NCBI GenBank assembly: GCA_022825505.1
Contig: JAJDWR010000074.1
Location: 62,001-126,000 of the forward strand
DNA: 64,000 nt
Direction of reading: 5' to 3'
From: Gammaproteobacteria bacterium
GTDB taxonomy: Bacteria; Pseudomonadota; Gammaproteobacteria; Steroidobacterales; Rariloculaceae
The first letter of the stretch is position 1. The number at the start of each line of letters is the position of its first letter. Positions 43,119 to 52,822 of the stretch are shown here, one piece after another. The translations under genes were made by a program, and so were the position numbers. The notes under the pieces were generated by a model. The model was not told where the DNA came from, searched no databases, and saw nothing but the letters and a program-made list of their open reading frames with translations.

Positions 43119-44630
43119 ATGCCTATCATTGACCCCATCGCGACCTACGCCCGCAGTAACCCGCAGAATCAGGCGCTGGTCGATCTGGAATCCGGCCGGC
43201 ACTGGTCGTATTCCGAACTGCACGCTGCAGTCGATCGATTGGCAGCGTGGCTGCTCGGGGAACTGGGGCCAGCGAGTGGCGCGCGGATTGCAACGCTTTC
43301 GAAGAACTGCGCCGAAATGCTCATGCTGCAACATGCGGGGGTCCGCGCCGGGACGATCTTCGTGCCCCTGAACTGGCGGCTCGCGCCAGCTGAAATCGAG
43401 ATACTGGCGGAGGATGCCGGTCCGGAAATCGTTTTTCACGATGAGGATCACGCCCCGCCCGCAGCTGCCGCACGTTCGATGCCCATCTCGCAGGTGTCGA
43501 ACTTCGGTTCGGCCGGGTCCTGCCCGCCCGCAGAGGCTCGGCTTCAGTTCGATGACGTTGCGACGCTCCTCTATACGTCCGGCACGAGCGGCCGGCCCAA
43601 GGGCGTCATGCTGTCGGAGGAAAACATCTTCTGGGGCTGCGCGAATTTCATTTACGGACATGACGTGACGATGCAGAGTGTCTTTCTCTGCGACATGCCG
43701 CTGTTTCACACGGCCGGCCTGTTTGCAGCCGCCCGTGTCCCCATCCAGGCGGGCGCCAGCGTTCTCATTTCAAAGGGCTTCGACGCACCGACGACGCTTT
43801 CGAGGCTGATCGATCCCGACCTTAACGTGTCCCACTATTTTTCCGTCCCGCAGATGTCGGCATGGATCTGGAACGAGCCGGGCTTCGATGCCCGGCAACT
43901 CCGGAAGTTGTCGTGCTGGGCCATCGGCGGTGCGCCCAACCCCAGGGCCAATGCCGAACGCTTCATCAGGGCCGGAATCAGGATCGCGGACGGTTTCGGC
44001 ATGTCCGAGATTTGTTCGGGGTTCGGCATGCCGCCGCAGGACTTCGCCACGCTGCTGGACAAGACCGGAAGCTGCGGCCCGCCGTTACTGTCGATCGAGA
44101 CCCGGATCGTCGACGACGAGGGCAATGACCTGCCGTCCGGTCAGGTCGGCGAACTGTGGTTGCGCGGCCCCAGCATCACCCGCGGCTACTGGAATCAACC
44201 CGAAGCGACCGAGCAGGCATTCAGCGACGGCTGGTTCAGGACGGGCGATGCGGGAATGCTGGACGACGACGGATTCCTGTACGTGGTCGACCGCAAGAAG
44301 GACATGTTCATTTCAGGCGGCGAAAACGTCTATCCGGCCGAAGTCGAGGCCGTCATCGCGGAGTTGCCCGACGTCGCCGAGAACGCGGTCGTCGGCGTAG
44401 CGGACGAACGCTGGGGCGAGGTCGGGCGTGTCTACGTCATTCCGGTTCCGGGCCGCACCGTTACAGCAGAAAGTATCCTCGCGCACTGTCGGAAACGGCT
44501 CGCAAAATTCAAGGTCCCGAAGACCGCAATCATCACCGACACGCTGCCACGCACCGCGTCCGGCAAGCTGCAGAAGCACATTCTCAAGGCCCAGGCCATG
44601 CGGGAGGTCGCCTCAGGGAGGTCCCCATGA
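43119..44630 (+). CDS. fcs: AMP-forming acyl-CoA ligase, probably feruloyl-/coumaroyl-CoA synthetase
   Basis: 503 residues, full length. ANL-superfamily signatures: the P-loop TLLYTSGTSGRPKGVML, the adenylate-binding motif near ADGFGMSEIC, hinge region DRKKDMFISGGENVYPAE and the catalytic Lys of PRTASGKLQKH. It is 23 bases behind the HCHL gene with AGGAACC before its ATG; by context it activates ferulate or p-coumarate to the CoA ester used by HCHL. The sequence alone would only give acyl-CoA ligase. Confidence 0.85.
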   Translation: MPIIDPIATYARSNPQNQALVDLESGRHWSYSELHAAVDRLAAWLLGELGPASGARIATLSKNCAEMLMLQHAGVRAGTIFVPLNWRLAPAEIEILAEDAGPEIVFHDEDHAPPAAAARSMPISQVSNFGSAGSCPPAEARLQFDDVATLLYTSGTSGRPKGVMLSEENIFWGCANFIYGHDVTMQSVFLCDMPLFHTAGLFAAARVPIQAGASVLISKGFDAPTTLSRLIDPDLNVSHYFSVPQMSAWIWNEPGFDARQLRKLSCWAIGGAPNPRANAERFIRAGIRIADGFGMSEICSGFGMPPQDFATLLDKTGSCGPPLLSIETRIVDDEGNDLPSGQVGELWLRGPSITRGYWNQPEATEQAFSDGWFRTGDAGMLDDDGFLYVVDRKKDMFISGGENVYPAEVEAVIAELPDVAENAVVGVADERWGEVGRVYVIPVPGRTVTAESILAHCRKRLAKFKVPKTAIITDTLPRTASGKLQKHILKAQAMREVASGRSP

Positions 44631-45649
44631 GGATCACACTCGTCACGACTTTGGCGGTGATCGCCCAAGCTGCGCTCGCCCATCATTCCGCCTCGCCCCA
44701 CTTCGACCTGGAGCAGGTTCTCGAGCTGGACGGTGCGGTGACGGAATTGCGGTTCGTCAATCCGCACGCGTATGTGTATTTCGAGGTCGTTGCGGAATCG
44801 GGAGAGACTGCAGAGTGGCGGTGCGAACTCGGCTCTGCCGTTGAGCTGAGAAGGAGCGGCTGGACGGAGCAAACGTTTGTTCCGGGTCAGCGGTTGTTCG
44901 TCAACGCCTCGCCCGCGCGCCGGGAAGATCATCATTGTTATACGAACTTTTTCACGCTCGCCGACGGGACGATGATCACGCGCCAGGGCAGCCTCCTCGA
45001 CACGGCCGCATCGGCGGAGACGGAAGCGATCGAGCGGCCGGCCGTGCTCGGTAACGGGCAACCCAATCTCGGCGGGCCGTGGACATCGCCTGGCATGGGT
45101 CCGCGGCCGAATCTGCCCGAACCGACAGAGGCCGGACGCGCAGCGGCGGCGAGCTATGAGCGGATCTACGACGATCCGGCAGTCAACTGCCACCCGGGGA
45201 ATATCGTCACCGCATGGACCTGGGATACGCCGACGAACGACATTTACCAGGAAGACAACGCGATCACGCTCCAGTATGGGTACATGGACCTGGTCCGCAG
45301 AATCCATCTCGACAGAACGGAACATCCTGCGGAGATCGTGCCGAGCGTCACCGGGCATTCGATCGGCTGGTGGGAGGGCGATGAACTCGTGGTCGACACC
45401 ATGGGGTTCGGGCAAGGCGTACTGTATACGCCAACCGGCCTGATGCACAGCGACGCGATGCATGTTATCGAGCGCTTCCGCGTCGAACCGGATGGCATGA
45501 CGCTCGTGCGCGAGTATGTCGCCAGCGATCCGGCATTCCTGCAGAGCGACTTCACCGGCGAGCAGGTCATGCAGCGGTTGGGCGAATCGTATACGCCATA
45601 CGACTGTACGGAACTCAGCGGAGCCAACAACCGCCGACCGATTCGGTAG
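44627..45649 (+). CDS. DUF6152-type secreted protein (copy 2)
   Basis: 340 residues starting in ATGA overlap with the ligase stop. Signal peptide cut as AALA|HHSA gives a mature protein that begins His-His. The N-terminal domain (VTELRFVNPHAYVYFEVVAE) and the later GHSIGWWEGDELVVDTMGF module match copies 1 and 3. It ends the plus-strand feruloyl-CoA unit. Translational coupling to a cytoplasmic ligase makes a role in aromatic uptake or sensing tempting, but nothing in it shows the function. Confidence 0.75.
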   Translation: MRITLVTTLAVIAQAALAHHSASPHFDLEQVLELDGAVTELRFVNPHAYVYFEVVAESGETAEWRCELGSAVELRRSGWTEQTFVPGQRLFVNASPARREDHHCYTNFFTLADGTMITRQGSLLDTAASAETEAIERPAVLGNGQPNLGGPWTSPGMGPRPNLPEPTEAGRAAAASYERIYDDPAVNCHPGNIVTAWTWDTPTNDIYQEDNAITLQYGYMDLVRRIHLDRTEHPAEIVPSVTGHSIGWWEGDELVVDTMGFGQGVLYTPTGLMHSDAMHVIERFRVEPDGMTLVREYVASDPAFLQSDFTGEQVMQRLGESYTPYDCTELSGANNRRPIR

Positions 45650-45731
45650 TCATGGCGCGACTGGAGACTGGGCGTGTAATGAGCGACCGGTCGTTTCGGA
45701 GAGTGTTTCGTACCGGATCGGCCAATCCATT

Positions 45732-47036
45732 CTAATCGGCGGCGCGGTCCTTGAGGAAGTACAGCAGGCTTGCTGCCAGCAACGCCCCGCAGCTCATCAC
45801 GATCGCAACGAACTGCAGTCCGAACCCCGCCTGGAACAGGTAGCCGGCAACAACCGGCGCGAGCACCGATCCGCCGCGTCCGACCCCGATGGCGAAACCC
45901 GTCCCCGTCGATCGCACGTGCGTGGGAAAGACTTTCGCAAACAGCGCATACATGCCGCAGATCGCCGAATTGGTAAAGAAACCGGCGCAGGCGACGATGA
46001 TCGTCAGCCCCGTCAGGTCGTCGGCGCCGCTGCCGAACCAGAAGATCATTGCGGCTGCGCCGATCATGACGCCGATGGTCAGGCGCCGCAGCTTGATTCG
46101 CGTGGCGAGGAACCCGAATATGGCTCCACCGGTCGCACCGCCGACATTCAGCCAGGCCAGCACGCCGGCCGCGGCGCTCGGCTCGAACCCCATGTCGACA
46201 ATGATGTTGGGCACCCATTTCACGAGGAAGTAGAAGGTGGTGATCAGCGCAAAGTAGGCACCTGTCACGAGCGTTGTCGTCATCACGAGGCCCGGCTTGA
46301 AGATATCCACCAACGACGGCTTGGGCGCCGCCGGGGCGACCGGCGTCAACTCCGAAGCCGGCGGATGACCGAACCGTGCAAACGCGCGGTTTATCTTCTC
46401 CAGCGCTCCGGGCCGCCGCATGCGGTCCAGAAACACGGGCGATTCCGGCATCAGCAGGACCACGATGGGAATGAACGCCGCCGTCACCCACCCGCCGTAC
46501 GTGAAGATGTCGTGCCACGTGCTCTGGGTCAGGATGTAACGTGCGCCGATTCCGCCGAGGATTCCGCCGATCGGGTAACCGATGACCATCAGGGCCACCG
46601 CAAGTCCGCGCCAGCGCAGGTTGGAAAACTCCGCCACGGCGGCCGCGGTGACGGCCAGCATGCCGCCGATGCCCAATCCGGTCAGCAGTCGCCAGGCAAG
46701 CAGTTCCGAAACCCCATCGGACTGCCCGGCTCCGAACATCCCCGCCGCCATCAGGACCAGGCAGAACAGGATCGTCGTTCGCCGGCCCGCCTTGTCGCCG
46801 ACCATGCCCAGGGCCAGTGAACCCACCGACATCCCGATCAGTTCCATGGACAGCACCCAGCCGAGCGTTGCCTGGTTCACGCCCCAGTCGGCGGCGATGC
46901 CGGGACCGGCAAAGCTGATCGCCAGGACATCGAATCCGTCGAGGGCGTTCAGCCCGAAGGTGATCACTACAGCGATCCACTGCGCCGGACCCATGGGCCG
47001 GTGCGCCATCATTGCGGTTGGAGTGTTATGCGTCAT
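45732..47036 (-). CDS. MFS transporter 4, aromatic acid:H+ symporter family (PcaK/AAHS-like)
   Basis: 434 residues with twelve helices. The LNALDGFDVLAISFAGPGI signature (DGFD in helix 1) and GDKAGRRTTILFCLV place it in the AAHS family, importers of aromatic acids such as 4-hydroxybenzoate, vanillate or protocatechuate. ATG 47036 follows AAGGAGAA. It is the last gene of a ten-gene minus-strand run and is convergent with the feruloyl-CoA module, so it could serve either set. Confidence 0.88.
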   Translation of the reverse strand: MTHNTPTAMMAHRPMGPAQWIAVVITFGLNALDGFDVLAISFAGPGIAADWGVNQATLGWVLSMELIGMSVGSLALGMVGDKAGRRTTILFCLVLMAAGMFGAGQSDGVSELLAWRLLTGLGIGGMLAVTAAAVAEFSNLRWRGLAVALMVIGYPIGGILGGIGARYILTQSTWHDIFTYGGWVTAAFIPIVVLLMPESPVFLDRMRRPGALEKINRAFARFGHPPASELTPVAPAAPKPSLVDIFKPGLVMTTTLVTGAYFALITTFYFLVKWVPNIIVDMGFEPSAAAGVLAWLNVGGATGGAIFGFLATRIKLRRLTIGVMIGAAAMIFWFGSGADDLTGLTIIVACAGFFTNSAICGMYALFAKVFPTHVRSTGTGFAIGVGRGGSVLAPVVAGYLFQAGFGLQFVAIVMSCGALLAASLLYFLKDRAAD

Positions 47037-47116
47037 GGCCCACTGCTTCTCCTTGTCAAACGGCTGCCCAGGCACGTACCGGCGAGCCCACCATCATGTG
47101 ATTGACGATTCAGCCT

Positions 47117-47677
47117 CTAAAGAACCTTCCAGAATCGAATGACCACGCCATTCGGATAGCGTTCTCCGGATGACACGAATACGTGCTTCATCAACCAATC
47201 GAGACCCGGCGCCCCGGTCTCGAATTTCGGTATGGCGCGGAAGTAGATCAGGGACTGATCGACCACTTCGCCCGCGTTCAGCCGCTGCATGACTTCCGGG
47301 GAAGCGTGGCGTATGCCGATGTTCGAGACATAGATCAAATGACCCTCGTCGGTCCTGATCGTGTAACGCGCATCGATGTCCGTGAAGCCGTCGGACTGGC
47401 GGATGAGCTGCCAGTCGGCGCCGCCGGGGACCACCTCTCCGTTGATCTCCGGTCCTACGACTGTGCCGCCGAGAATGTCGATGATTCGGCGCGTCTGCCC
47501 GCCCGGCAGGTGTGCGACGACCACGGGGTCGGCCACCTGCACCTGAATCTCGAATGCGAATTCGAGCTGTGGCGGCTCCGGGGCGTCTTGTGCCGCCATC
47601 GGTCCGGCGACGCAAAGCGCCGCTGCACAAAGGAAGAATCCAATTTTCCGCGCCGGGGCGCACAATCTTTCGCGCAT
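47117..47677 (-). CDS. Exported DUF3237-family protein
   Basis: 186 residues with a signal peptide and GAGGAAATT before the ATG. DUF3237 signature: PPQLEFAFEIQVQVADPVVV, RRIIDILGGTVVGPEINGEV, PGGADWQLIRQSDG, then FVSSGERYPNGVVIRFWKVL. Function unknown; most homologues lack a signal peptide, so export is a local peculiarity. Downstream of the LigI-like gene by 106 bases. Confidence 0.82.
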   Translation of the reverse strand: MRERLCAPARKIGFFLCAAALCVAGPMAAQDAPEPPQLEFAFEIQVQVADPVVVAHLPGGQTRRIIDILGGTVVGPEINGEVVPGGADWQLIRQSDGFTDIDARYTIRTDEGHLIYVSNIGIRHASPEVMQRLNAGEVVDQSLIYFRAIPKFETGAPGLDWLMKHVFVSSGERYPNGVVIRFWKVL

Positions 47678-47783
47678 CGCAATTTCCTCAAGGATGTTTC
47701 TGTCGGGACAGCGGCGTCAGTTTCCTATCGCGCCGGGGCGCTCTCTCGCAGCCTGTCCATTCTGGTTCGCGAACCGCAATCTA

Positions 47784-48692
47784 TCACACCGTGACCTGTT
47801 GCTTCGGGCCTTGCAGCGCCCGGTCGAAGGAAAAAATTCGGGCCGGATTTTCAACGAGGATCTTTCCCTGAAGATCGGCATCGTCGACCCAGTCCAGCAG
47901 GACGTCCAGCAAGTCTGTCACGTCCGGCTCCCTGTTCAGCATGGCGATATAGGGCCAGTCCGACCCCCACAGGAGTTGGTCGGCGTTTGCCAGGAGCAGG
48001 GCATCCGCAAACGGCCGCAGGTCCCCATAGCCCGGCGTTTGCTGCGAGCACCGGCAAACAACGAGCTTCACCCAGATGCGGCCTTCGCGCAGCAGCGCCA
48101 ACATGTTCCGGAAATGGCGTCCGTCGACGCCCTCGGCGACGTCCGGCATGCCCATATGCTCGAAAACGACGGGCAACTCCGGCTGCAACAGTGTGTCGAG
48201 GTTGTCCATCAGCGTCGCCAGGCGGCCCCAGACGTTCACGCTCCACTCAAGCTGCCCCATGCGCGGCGCCAGCGCCGAAATCGAATCGAAACCGACACTT
48301 CCGGGACGCGGCGTCCCCGAGGGCATGGGCGCGTCGACAAACCGCAGCCCGACCACGCCGGCCTCCCCCATACGCTCGAGTGCCGCGTCGGACACGTCCG
48401 GCCGCGCGGCCGCGACACCGCGCAAGCGGCCGTCGGCGACGCGCAGCGCGTTCAGCAGCGGCTTGACGTTACACCCCTGTTGCGTCGGCTGGACCAGCAC
48501 ACCCCGCTCCAGACCCGCTATTTCCAGCATGCGCAGGTAGGTCTCGACCGGGGAGAGCGGCACAGGGTAGTCGGGCGGATGCTCCAGCGGATAGGCATCG
48601 AACGGTCCGTATACGTGATTGTGCGTATCGCAGGCACCCCGTGGCAGCGTCCGCTCCTGGTCGCGTGGCATCCGTGCTGCAACGAAATCCAT
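47784..48692 (-). CDS. Amidohydrolase 2-family protein, 2-pyrone-4,6-dicarboxylate hydrolase (LigI)-like
   Basis: 302 residues. ACDTHNHVYGPFDAYPL contains the first metal-type HxH, followed by GVLVQPTQQGCN, FEHMGMPD and the late SDWPY catalytic Asp, a TIM-barrel layout like LigI, which opens the pyrone ring in protocatechuate 4,5-cleavage. LigI itself is not metal dependent. Start ATG 48692 chosen over a long Cys/Arg-rich extension. The CMD-like gene is 10 bases upstream, so they are co-translated neighbours. Confidence 0.8.
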   Translation of the reverse strand: MDFVAARMPRDQERTLPRGACDTHNHVYGPFDAYPLEHPPDYPVPLSPVETYLRMLEIAGLERGVLVQPTQQGCNVKPLLNALRVADGRLRGVAAARPDVSDAALERMGEAGVVGLRFVDAPMPSGTPRPGSVGFDSISALAPRMGQLEWSVNVWGRLATLMDNLDTLLQPELPVVFEHMGMPDVAEGVDGRHFRNMLALLREGRIWVKLVVCRCSQQTPGYGDLRPFADALLLANADQLLWGSDWPYIAMLNREPDVTDLLDVLLDWVDDADLQGKILVENPARIFSFDRALQGPKQQVTV

Positions 48693-48702
48693 GTCGAGGC
48701 CT

Positions 48703-49362
48703 TTATTCGACACTCGCCGTCCCCGCCGCGAAAGCGCGCGGCAGGCGGGTCGGCTCCGGCAGTCCGCCGTTGTCCGGCAGGTCGAGGCGCGGAGCGTGTT
48801 CGTCGCCGGGCAGCGGCACGGCATGCGCGTTCAGCGTCATCGCAACCATCGAGTAGTAGCCGATGACGGCGGTCAGTTCGACGGCGGCGACGACACCGAC
48901 GACATCGACGAGACGCTGGTAGGTATCGTCGCCGGCCTGCCCGCAGGCCAGCAATTCCCTCGTAAATTCGTACACTGCAAACTGCCGCCGGTCGTCGAAC
49001 TCCGGTGCCGTTGCCTGCCGTATGCAGTCAATGACCTGTGCGGACACGCCCGCTTCCGAGGCGACACGCGCGTGGATTACCCATTCGAGCTGGCAGTTCC
49101 AGAATCGGCCCGTCATGATGATCGCCAGTTCGGACAATTGCGGCGGCAACGTGGTGTCGAATCGCAGAAACTCGCCCAGCGCCTGCCAGCGATCGGCCAG
49201 TTCCGGCGAATGCAGGGCGGCGCGCAGCGGTCCGACGATCCTGCCGCGTTTGCCGGAGACGATCTTCTCGCAGACCTCGCGTTGCCGGTCCGTCATCCGG
49301 CCTTCATCGGCCATCGCGATGCGCTTGCCCGCGCCCTGCCGGCGCGTCGGCTCAGATGACAT
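48703..49362 (-). CDS. Carboxymuconolactone decarboxylase-family protein
   Basis: 219 residues. A CMD-type helical domain: TLPPQLSELAIIMTGRFWN then CQLEWVIHARVASEAGVSAQ is the substrate-binding helix pair. It has no CXXC, so peroxidase function (AhpD) is unlikely. Some relatives are decarboxylases of lactone acids, others have unknown roles. Start overlaps the CoA transferase stop by 11 bases. Confidence 0.85.
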   Translation of the reverse strand: MSSEPTRRQGAGKRIAMADEGRMTDRQREVCEKIVSGKRGRIVGPLRAALHSPELADRWQALGEFLRFDTTLPPQLSELAIIMTGRFWNCQLEWVIHARVASEAGVSAQVIDCIRQATAPEFDDRRQFAVYEFTRELLACGQAGDDTYQRLVDVVGVVAAVELTAVIGYYSMVAMTLNAHAVPLPGDEHAPRLDLPDNGGLPEPTRLPRAFAAGTASVE

Positions 49363-50587
49363 CTTCCTCTCTCAACTCGTTGATTTCATGACTATTCAAG
49401 CCCAGCTCCCTGAGCACTTCGTCGGTGTGCTCGCTCAATACCGGCGGCGCCCGATCAAACCGGAGCGGCGCATTTTCGAATCGCATCGGACTGACGACCT
49501 GCGGCACGCTGCCCGCCAGCGGGTGAGCAAGCTCCCGCAGCATTTTCCGATGTACCGTCTGCGGTTCCTGCAACACGTCCGGGATGCTGTTGATCGGACC
49601 GCACGGGACGCCCACCGCTTCGAACTTGCCGACCCACGCCGCCATGTCGTCGCCGGCCAGGGTCTCGACGATGATTTCGTTCATCTCGGCCAAGTTGGCA
49701 ATGCGATCTGCATTGCGCCTGAAGCGATCGTCATCTGCCAACTCGCCTAGCCCCAATTGTTCGGCGAACTTCACGAACTGGCCGTCGTTGCCGACGGCAA
49801 CGGCGATATGGCCGTCCCGGCACGGGTACACGTTCTGCGGCTGAATGTTCGGATGGCTGTTGCCGTGACGTCCGGGCACCCTGCCGGACAAGAGGTGATT
49901 CATGGCCTGGTTGGCGAGAAAACCGACCTGCACGTCCAGCATGGCGAGATCGATGTAGTCACCCTCGCCGGTTTCCGCCCTGCGCGCCAGCGCCGCAAGC
50001 ACCGCTATCGCCGCGTACATGCCCGTCATCAGGTCGACGATGGGTACTCCGACCTTCTGCGGACCGCCTCCCGGCTTGCCGTCGGCTTCACCCGTGACGC
50101 TCATCAGGCCGCCCATGGCCTGAACCATGAAGTCGTAGGCTGCCTGTGTCGCACGCGGGCCGTCCTGCCCGAATCCGGTGACCGATGCGTAAATGAGCGC
50201 CGGATTCAACTGTTTGAGCGTATCGTAATCCAGGCCGAAGCGCTCGAGCGTTCCGACCTTGAAGTTCTCGAGCAGAATGTCGCTCTCCTGCACCAGACGG
50301 CGCACGACGGCCTGACCTTCGGGTTTGGCGATGTTGAGCGTGACGGAGCGCTTGCCCCGGTTGACGCAGAGGTAGTACCCGGAGTCTCGCGTCGGATTGC
50401 CCTCCCTGTCCTTGAGGAACGGCGGGCCCCAGCTTCGCGTATCGTCGCCGACGACGGGCCGTTCGATCTTGATGACGTCGGCGCCCAGGTCGGCGAGGAT
50501 CTGGCTGGCCCACGGTCCCGCCATGATGCGGCTGAGATCGAGGACCCGGATGTGAGCGAGCGGCCCCGATCGTCTGTTCTCACTCAT
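49352..50587 (-). CDS. CaiB/BaiF family III CoA transferase
   Basis: 411 residues. The N-terminus VLDLSRIMAGPWASQILADL, then GADVIKIERP, and GKRSVTLNIAKPEGQAVVRR are the family marks; the catalytic Asp is probably in DYIDLAMLDVQ. It moves CoA between carboxylic acids, feeding the thiolase in this operon. It overlaps the GST stop by 8 bases. Confidence 0.9.
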   Translation of the reverse strand: MSENRRSGPLAHIRVLDLSRIMAGPWASQILADLGADVIKIERPVVGDDTRSWGPPFLKDREGNPTRDSGYYLCVNRGKRSVTLNIAKPEGQAVVRRLVQESDILLENFKVGTLERFGLDYDTLKQLNPALIYASVTGFGQDGPRATQAAYDFMVQAMGGLMSVTGEADGKPGGGPQKVGVPIVDLMTGMYAAIAVLAALARRAETGEGDYIDLAMLDVQVGFLANQAMNHLLSGRVPGRHGNSHPNIQPQNVYPCRDGHIAVAVGNDGQFVKFAEQLGLGELADDDRFRRNADRIANLAEMNEIIVETLAGDDMAAWVGKFEAVGVPCGPINSIPDVLQEPQTVHRKMLRELAHPLAGSVPQVVSPMRFENAPLRFDRAPPVLSEHTDEVLRELGLNSHEINELREEDVI

Positions 50588-51197
50588 CGTTCACGATCTC
50601 CGTGGCCTTCGTGGAAGCGCGCCGCCGGAAATTCTCGTGCCATGCGGCCAGCGTGGGGCGGCCGGCCCGCCAATCGAGGTCCGCAAACCGGAAGTCGAGA
50701 TAGTCGAGCGCGACTCCGGCCGTAATCTGGCCGATCCCAAGGGCTTCCCGTTCGAAGGATTCGCTGCGGCGCTCCAGCCAGTCCAGGCAGGCGTTGGTCT
50801 TTGTGGCGCAGGTTTCGCACAGTGCCTGCCACCGCTGCCCCTCGGGTTTCAGGAATTCGCCCCACCACGCAATCAAGGTATCGAGGAGCCCGTCGGCGAT
50901 TCCGTGAAGCTCCAGCTCCCGCCACCGGGCCGCTCCCGCCGACGGAATCATGGGAGCGCCGTCATGGAGCGAGTCGAGGTAATCGCATATCGCATACGAA
51001 CCTGAAATCACGGTACCGTTATCGAGGACAAGAACCGGAATTCGCCCGACCGGCGAATCCCTGACGATGTCGGGGTTGATTCGGGTTCGAATCGCGACGG
51101 ACCGAACTTTCTCGAAGCGGTCGTCCAGACCGATCTCACAGGCCACGATCATGACCTTGCGGACGTACGGGGACCGCGGCGACCAGTGCAGTTTCAT
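50580..51197 (-). CDS. Glutathione S-transferase-like protein
   Basis: 205 residues. N-terminal thioredoxin-like domain: WSPRSPYVRKVMIVACEIGL with the active-site Ser, then GRIPVLVLDNGTVISGSYAI, followed by an all-helical C-terminal domain. In catabolic clusters GSTs often cleave beta-aryl ethers or isomerise products. ATG 51197; the thiolase ends 20 bases upstream. Confidence 0.86.
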   Translation of the reverse strand: MKLHWSPRSPYVRKVMIVACEIGLDDRFEKVRSVAIRTRINPDIVRDSPVGRIPVLVLDNGTVISGSYAICDYLDSLHDGAPMIPSAGAARWRELELHGIADGLLDTLIAWWGEFLKPEGQRWQALCETCATKTNACLDWLERRSESFEREALGIGQITAGVALDYLDFRFADLDWRAGRPTLAAWHENFRRRASTKATEIVNDE

Positions 51198-51217
51198 GCC
51201 TTGCTGCGCCTCGGTTC

Positions 51218-52366
51218 CTACGCCGCGAGAATCGTTACGGCGCAATTGCCGCCGGCGCCCAGTACGTGCGCGAGGCCCACCCTCGCGCCCTCGACCTGCC
51301 GCGCGCCCGACCGGCCGCGAAGCTGCGACACGATTTCCACCACCTGCCCGAGGTGGGACGCGCCCACGGGCTCACCCTTGCTGATGAGTCCGCCGCTCAT
51401 GTTGACTGGACAGCGGCCACCGATTTCGGTGTGGCCTTCCTCGGCCATCGGCCCGCCCTCACCGCGTTCGCACAACCCGAGCTGTTCGCAAATCTCGATT
51501 TCGCAGAACGCGTCCGTGTCCTGCACCTCGAAGCAGTCGATATCGTCGGGCCCGCAGCCGGCTTGCTCATAAGCCTTTTGCGAAGTGACTCTTGTCGGTC
51601 CCGGGTTGGAAATCGTCGCGCTCATGCTGTCCGCCGGGCAGCGAAAGTCGGCCGAGTAGCGCGCCACCGTATGCGCGCAAGCCTCGATCGCGACCGGCTC
51701 GCCGCCGAGCTGGCGGGCACGCCTGGCCGTGGTCACGACAACCGCCGCCGCACCGTCGTTGGGAGCGCAGATTTCCAGCAGCCGGATCGGGTCGCAAACG
51801 GGTTTCGACGCAAGGATTTGCTCCATCGTGAACGCCTTGCGATACATGGCGTTGGGATTCTCGACACTGTTGCGGTGGTTCTTCCAGGCGACTCTCGCGA
51901 TCTGTTCTTCGGTCGTGCCGAACTCGTGCATGTGCCGCCTGGCGCGCATGGACCAATAGGCGGGATTCATCGACAGTCCCATTCTGACCTGCCAGTCGGC
52001 ATAGATCATGGACGGGTCCATGAAACCGCGCGGCATTTTCTCCACGCCGAGCACGAGCGCCGTGTCGACCTCTCCGGACCGAATCGCAAGGACAGCCTGC
52101 CTGAGCCCGGCGCCACCGCTGGCGCAGGCGGCTTCGATGTCGACGATGGAGATATCGGAACTGCCCAGGCGGCGCAGAATTCGGGCGCCGGATGTCGCCG
52201 GCAGATACATGCGCGTCAGATAGGCGGCCTGGATGTCGGACCACTCCAGCCCGGCTTCCCCAAGCGCCTGCCGCGCGGCATGGACGCCCAGGTCTTCGGG
52301 TGTCTTGTCGAAGCGCCCGAACGGATGAATACCCGTACCGAGAATGACGATGTCTGAGTCGGGCAT
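51218..52366 (-). CDS. Thiolase-family protein (SCP-x/acetyl-CoA acetyltransferase-like)
   Basis: 382 residues. The acyl-accepting Cys is in DIEAACASGGAGLRQAVLAI, the C-terminal Cys in VLGAGGNCAVTIL. The usual GHPxGATG is replaced by SKGEPVGASHLGQV, a form seen in SCP-x-type thiolases that act with DUF35 proteins in steroid or long side-chain degradation. It should cleave a beta-ketoacyl-CoA. DUF35 lies 9 bases upstream. Confidence 0.88.
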   Translation of the reverse strand: MPDSDIVILGTGIHPFGRFDKTPEDLGVHAARQALGEAGLEWSDIQAAYLTRMYLPATSGARILRRLGSSDISIVDIEAACASGGAGLRQAVLAIRSGEVDTALVLGVEKMPRGFMDPSMIYADWQVRMGLSMNPAYWSMRARRHMHEFGTTEEQIARVAWKNHRNSVENPNAMYRKAFTMEQILASKPVCDPIRLLEICAPNDGAAAVVVTTARRARQLGGEPVAIEACAHTVARYSADFRCPADSMSATISNPGPTRVTSQKAYEQAGCGPDDIDCFEVQDTDAFCEIEICEQLGLCERGEGGPMAEEGHTEIGGRCPVNMSGGLISKGEPVGASHLGQVVEIVSQLRGRSGARQVEGARVGLAHVLGAGGNCAVTILAA

Positions 52367-52375
52367 GGATCTTCC

Positions 52376-52816
52376 TCAGCCTGCAACGGCGGCGAACCGG
52401 AACGCCCGGTAGGCAGGCCCGTCCCGGGACTGCAGGATCCACGGTTCCAACCGGAGCCGGCAGCCGATCTCGAACGAATCCACGTCTCCGGCGAGCGGCG
52501 CCATGACGCGAATGCCATCGGGCAACTCGACCAGGCCGATCGCAAACGGCTCGAAGGGGTCCGGTCCGAGGTAGCCGCCTGGCGGCCTGTGGCGAATGAC
52601 CGTGTAGGTCCACAACTCGCCTTCCGGCGCGAGCCGGATGCCGGTAATCCTGTCGCTGCCGCAGTTCAGGCACACGGCGTTGGCGCCGAGCGACACCTCG
52701 CCGCAACGGTCGCACTTGCTGCCCAGCAACTGAACGTCGCGCGGTTCGTTGTCGGTGCCCGTGACAAGGCCCTCATTGACCGGTAGCAACTTGCCGGCCG
52801 CGGTTTCGTCACCCAT
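52376..52816 (-). CDS. DUF35 OB-fold Zn-ribbon protein, thiolase partner
   Basis: 146 residues. The zinc ribbon CDRCGEVSLGANAVCLNCG is followed by an OB-fold (GELWTYTVIRHRPPGG, LVELPDGIRVMAPL). DUF35 proteins form complexes with SCP-x-like thiolases, and the immediately adjacent thiolase makes this the expected partner. Confidence 0.9.
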   Translation of the reverse strand: MGDETAAGKLLPVNEGLVTGTDNEPRDVQLLGSKCDRCGEVSLGANAVCLNCGSDRITGIRLAPEGELWTYTVIRHRPPGGYLGPDPFEPFAIGLVELPDGIRVMAPLAGDVDSFEIGCRLRLEPWILQSRDGPAYRAFRFAAVAG

Positions 52817-52822
52817 GCATGT

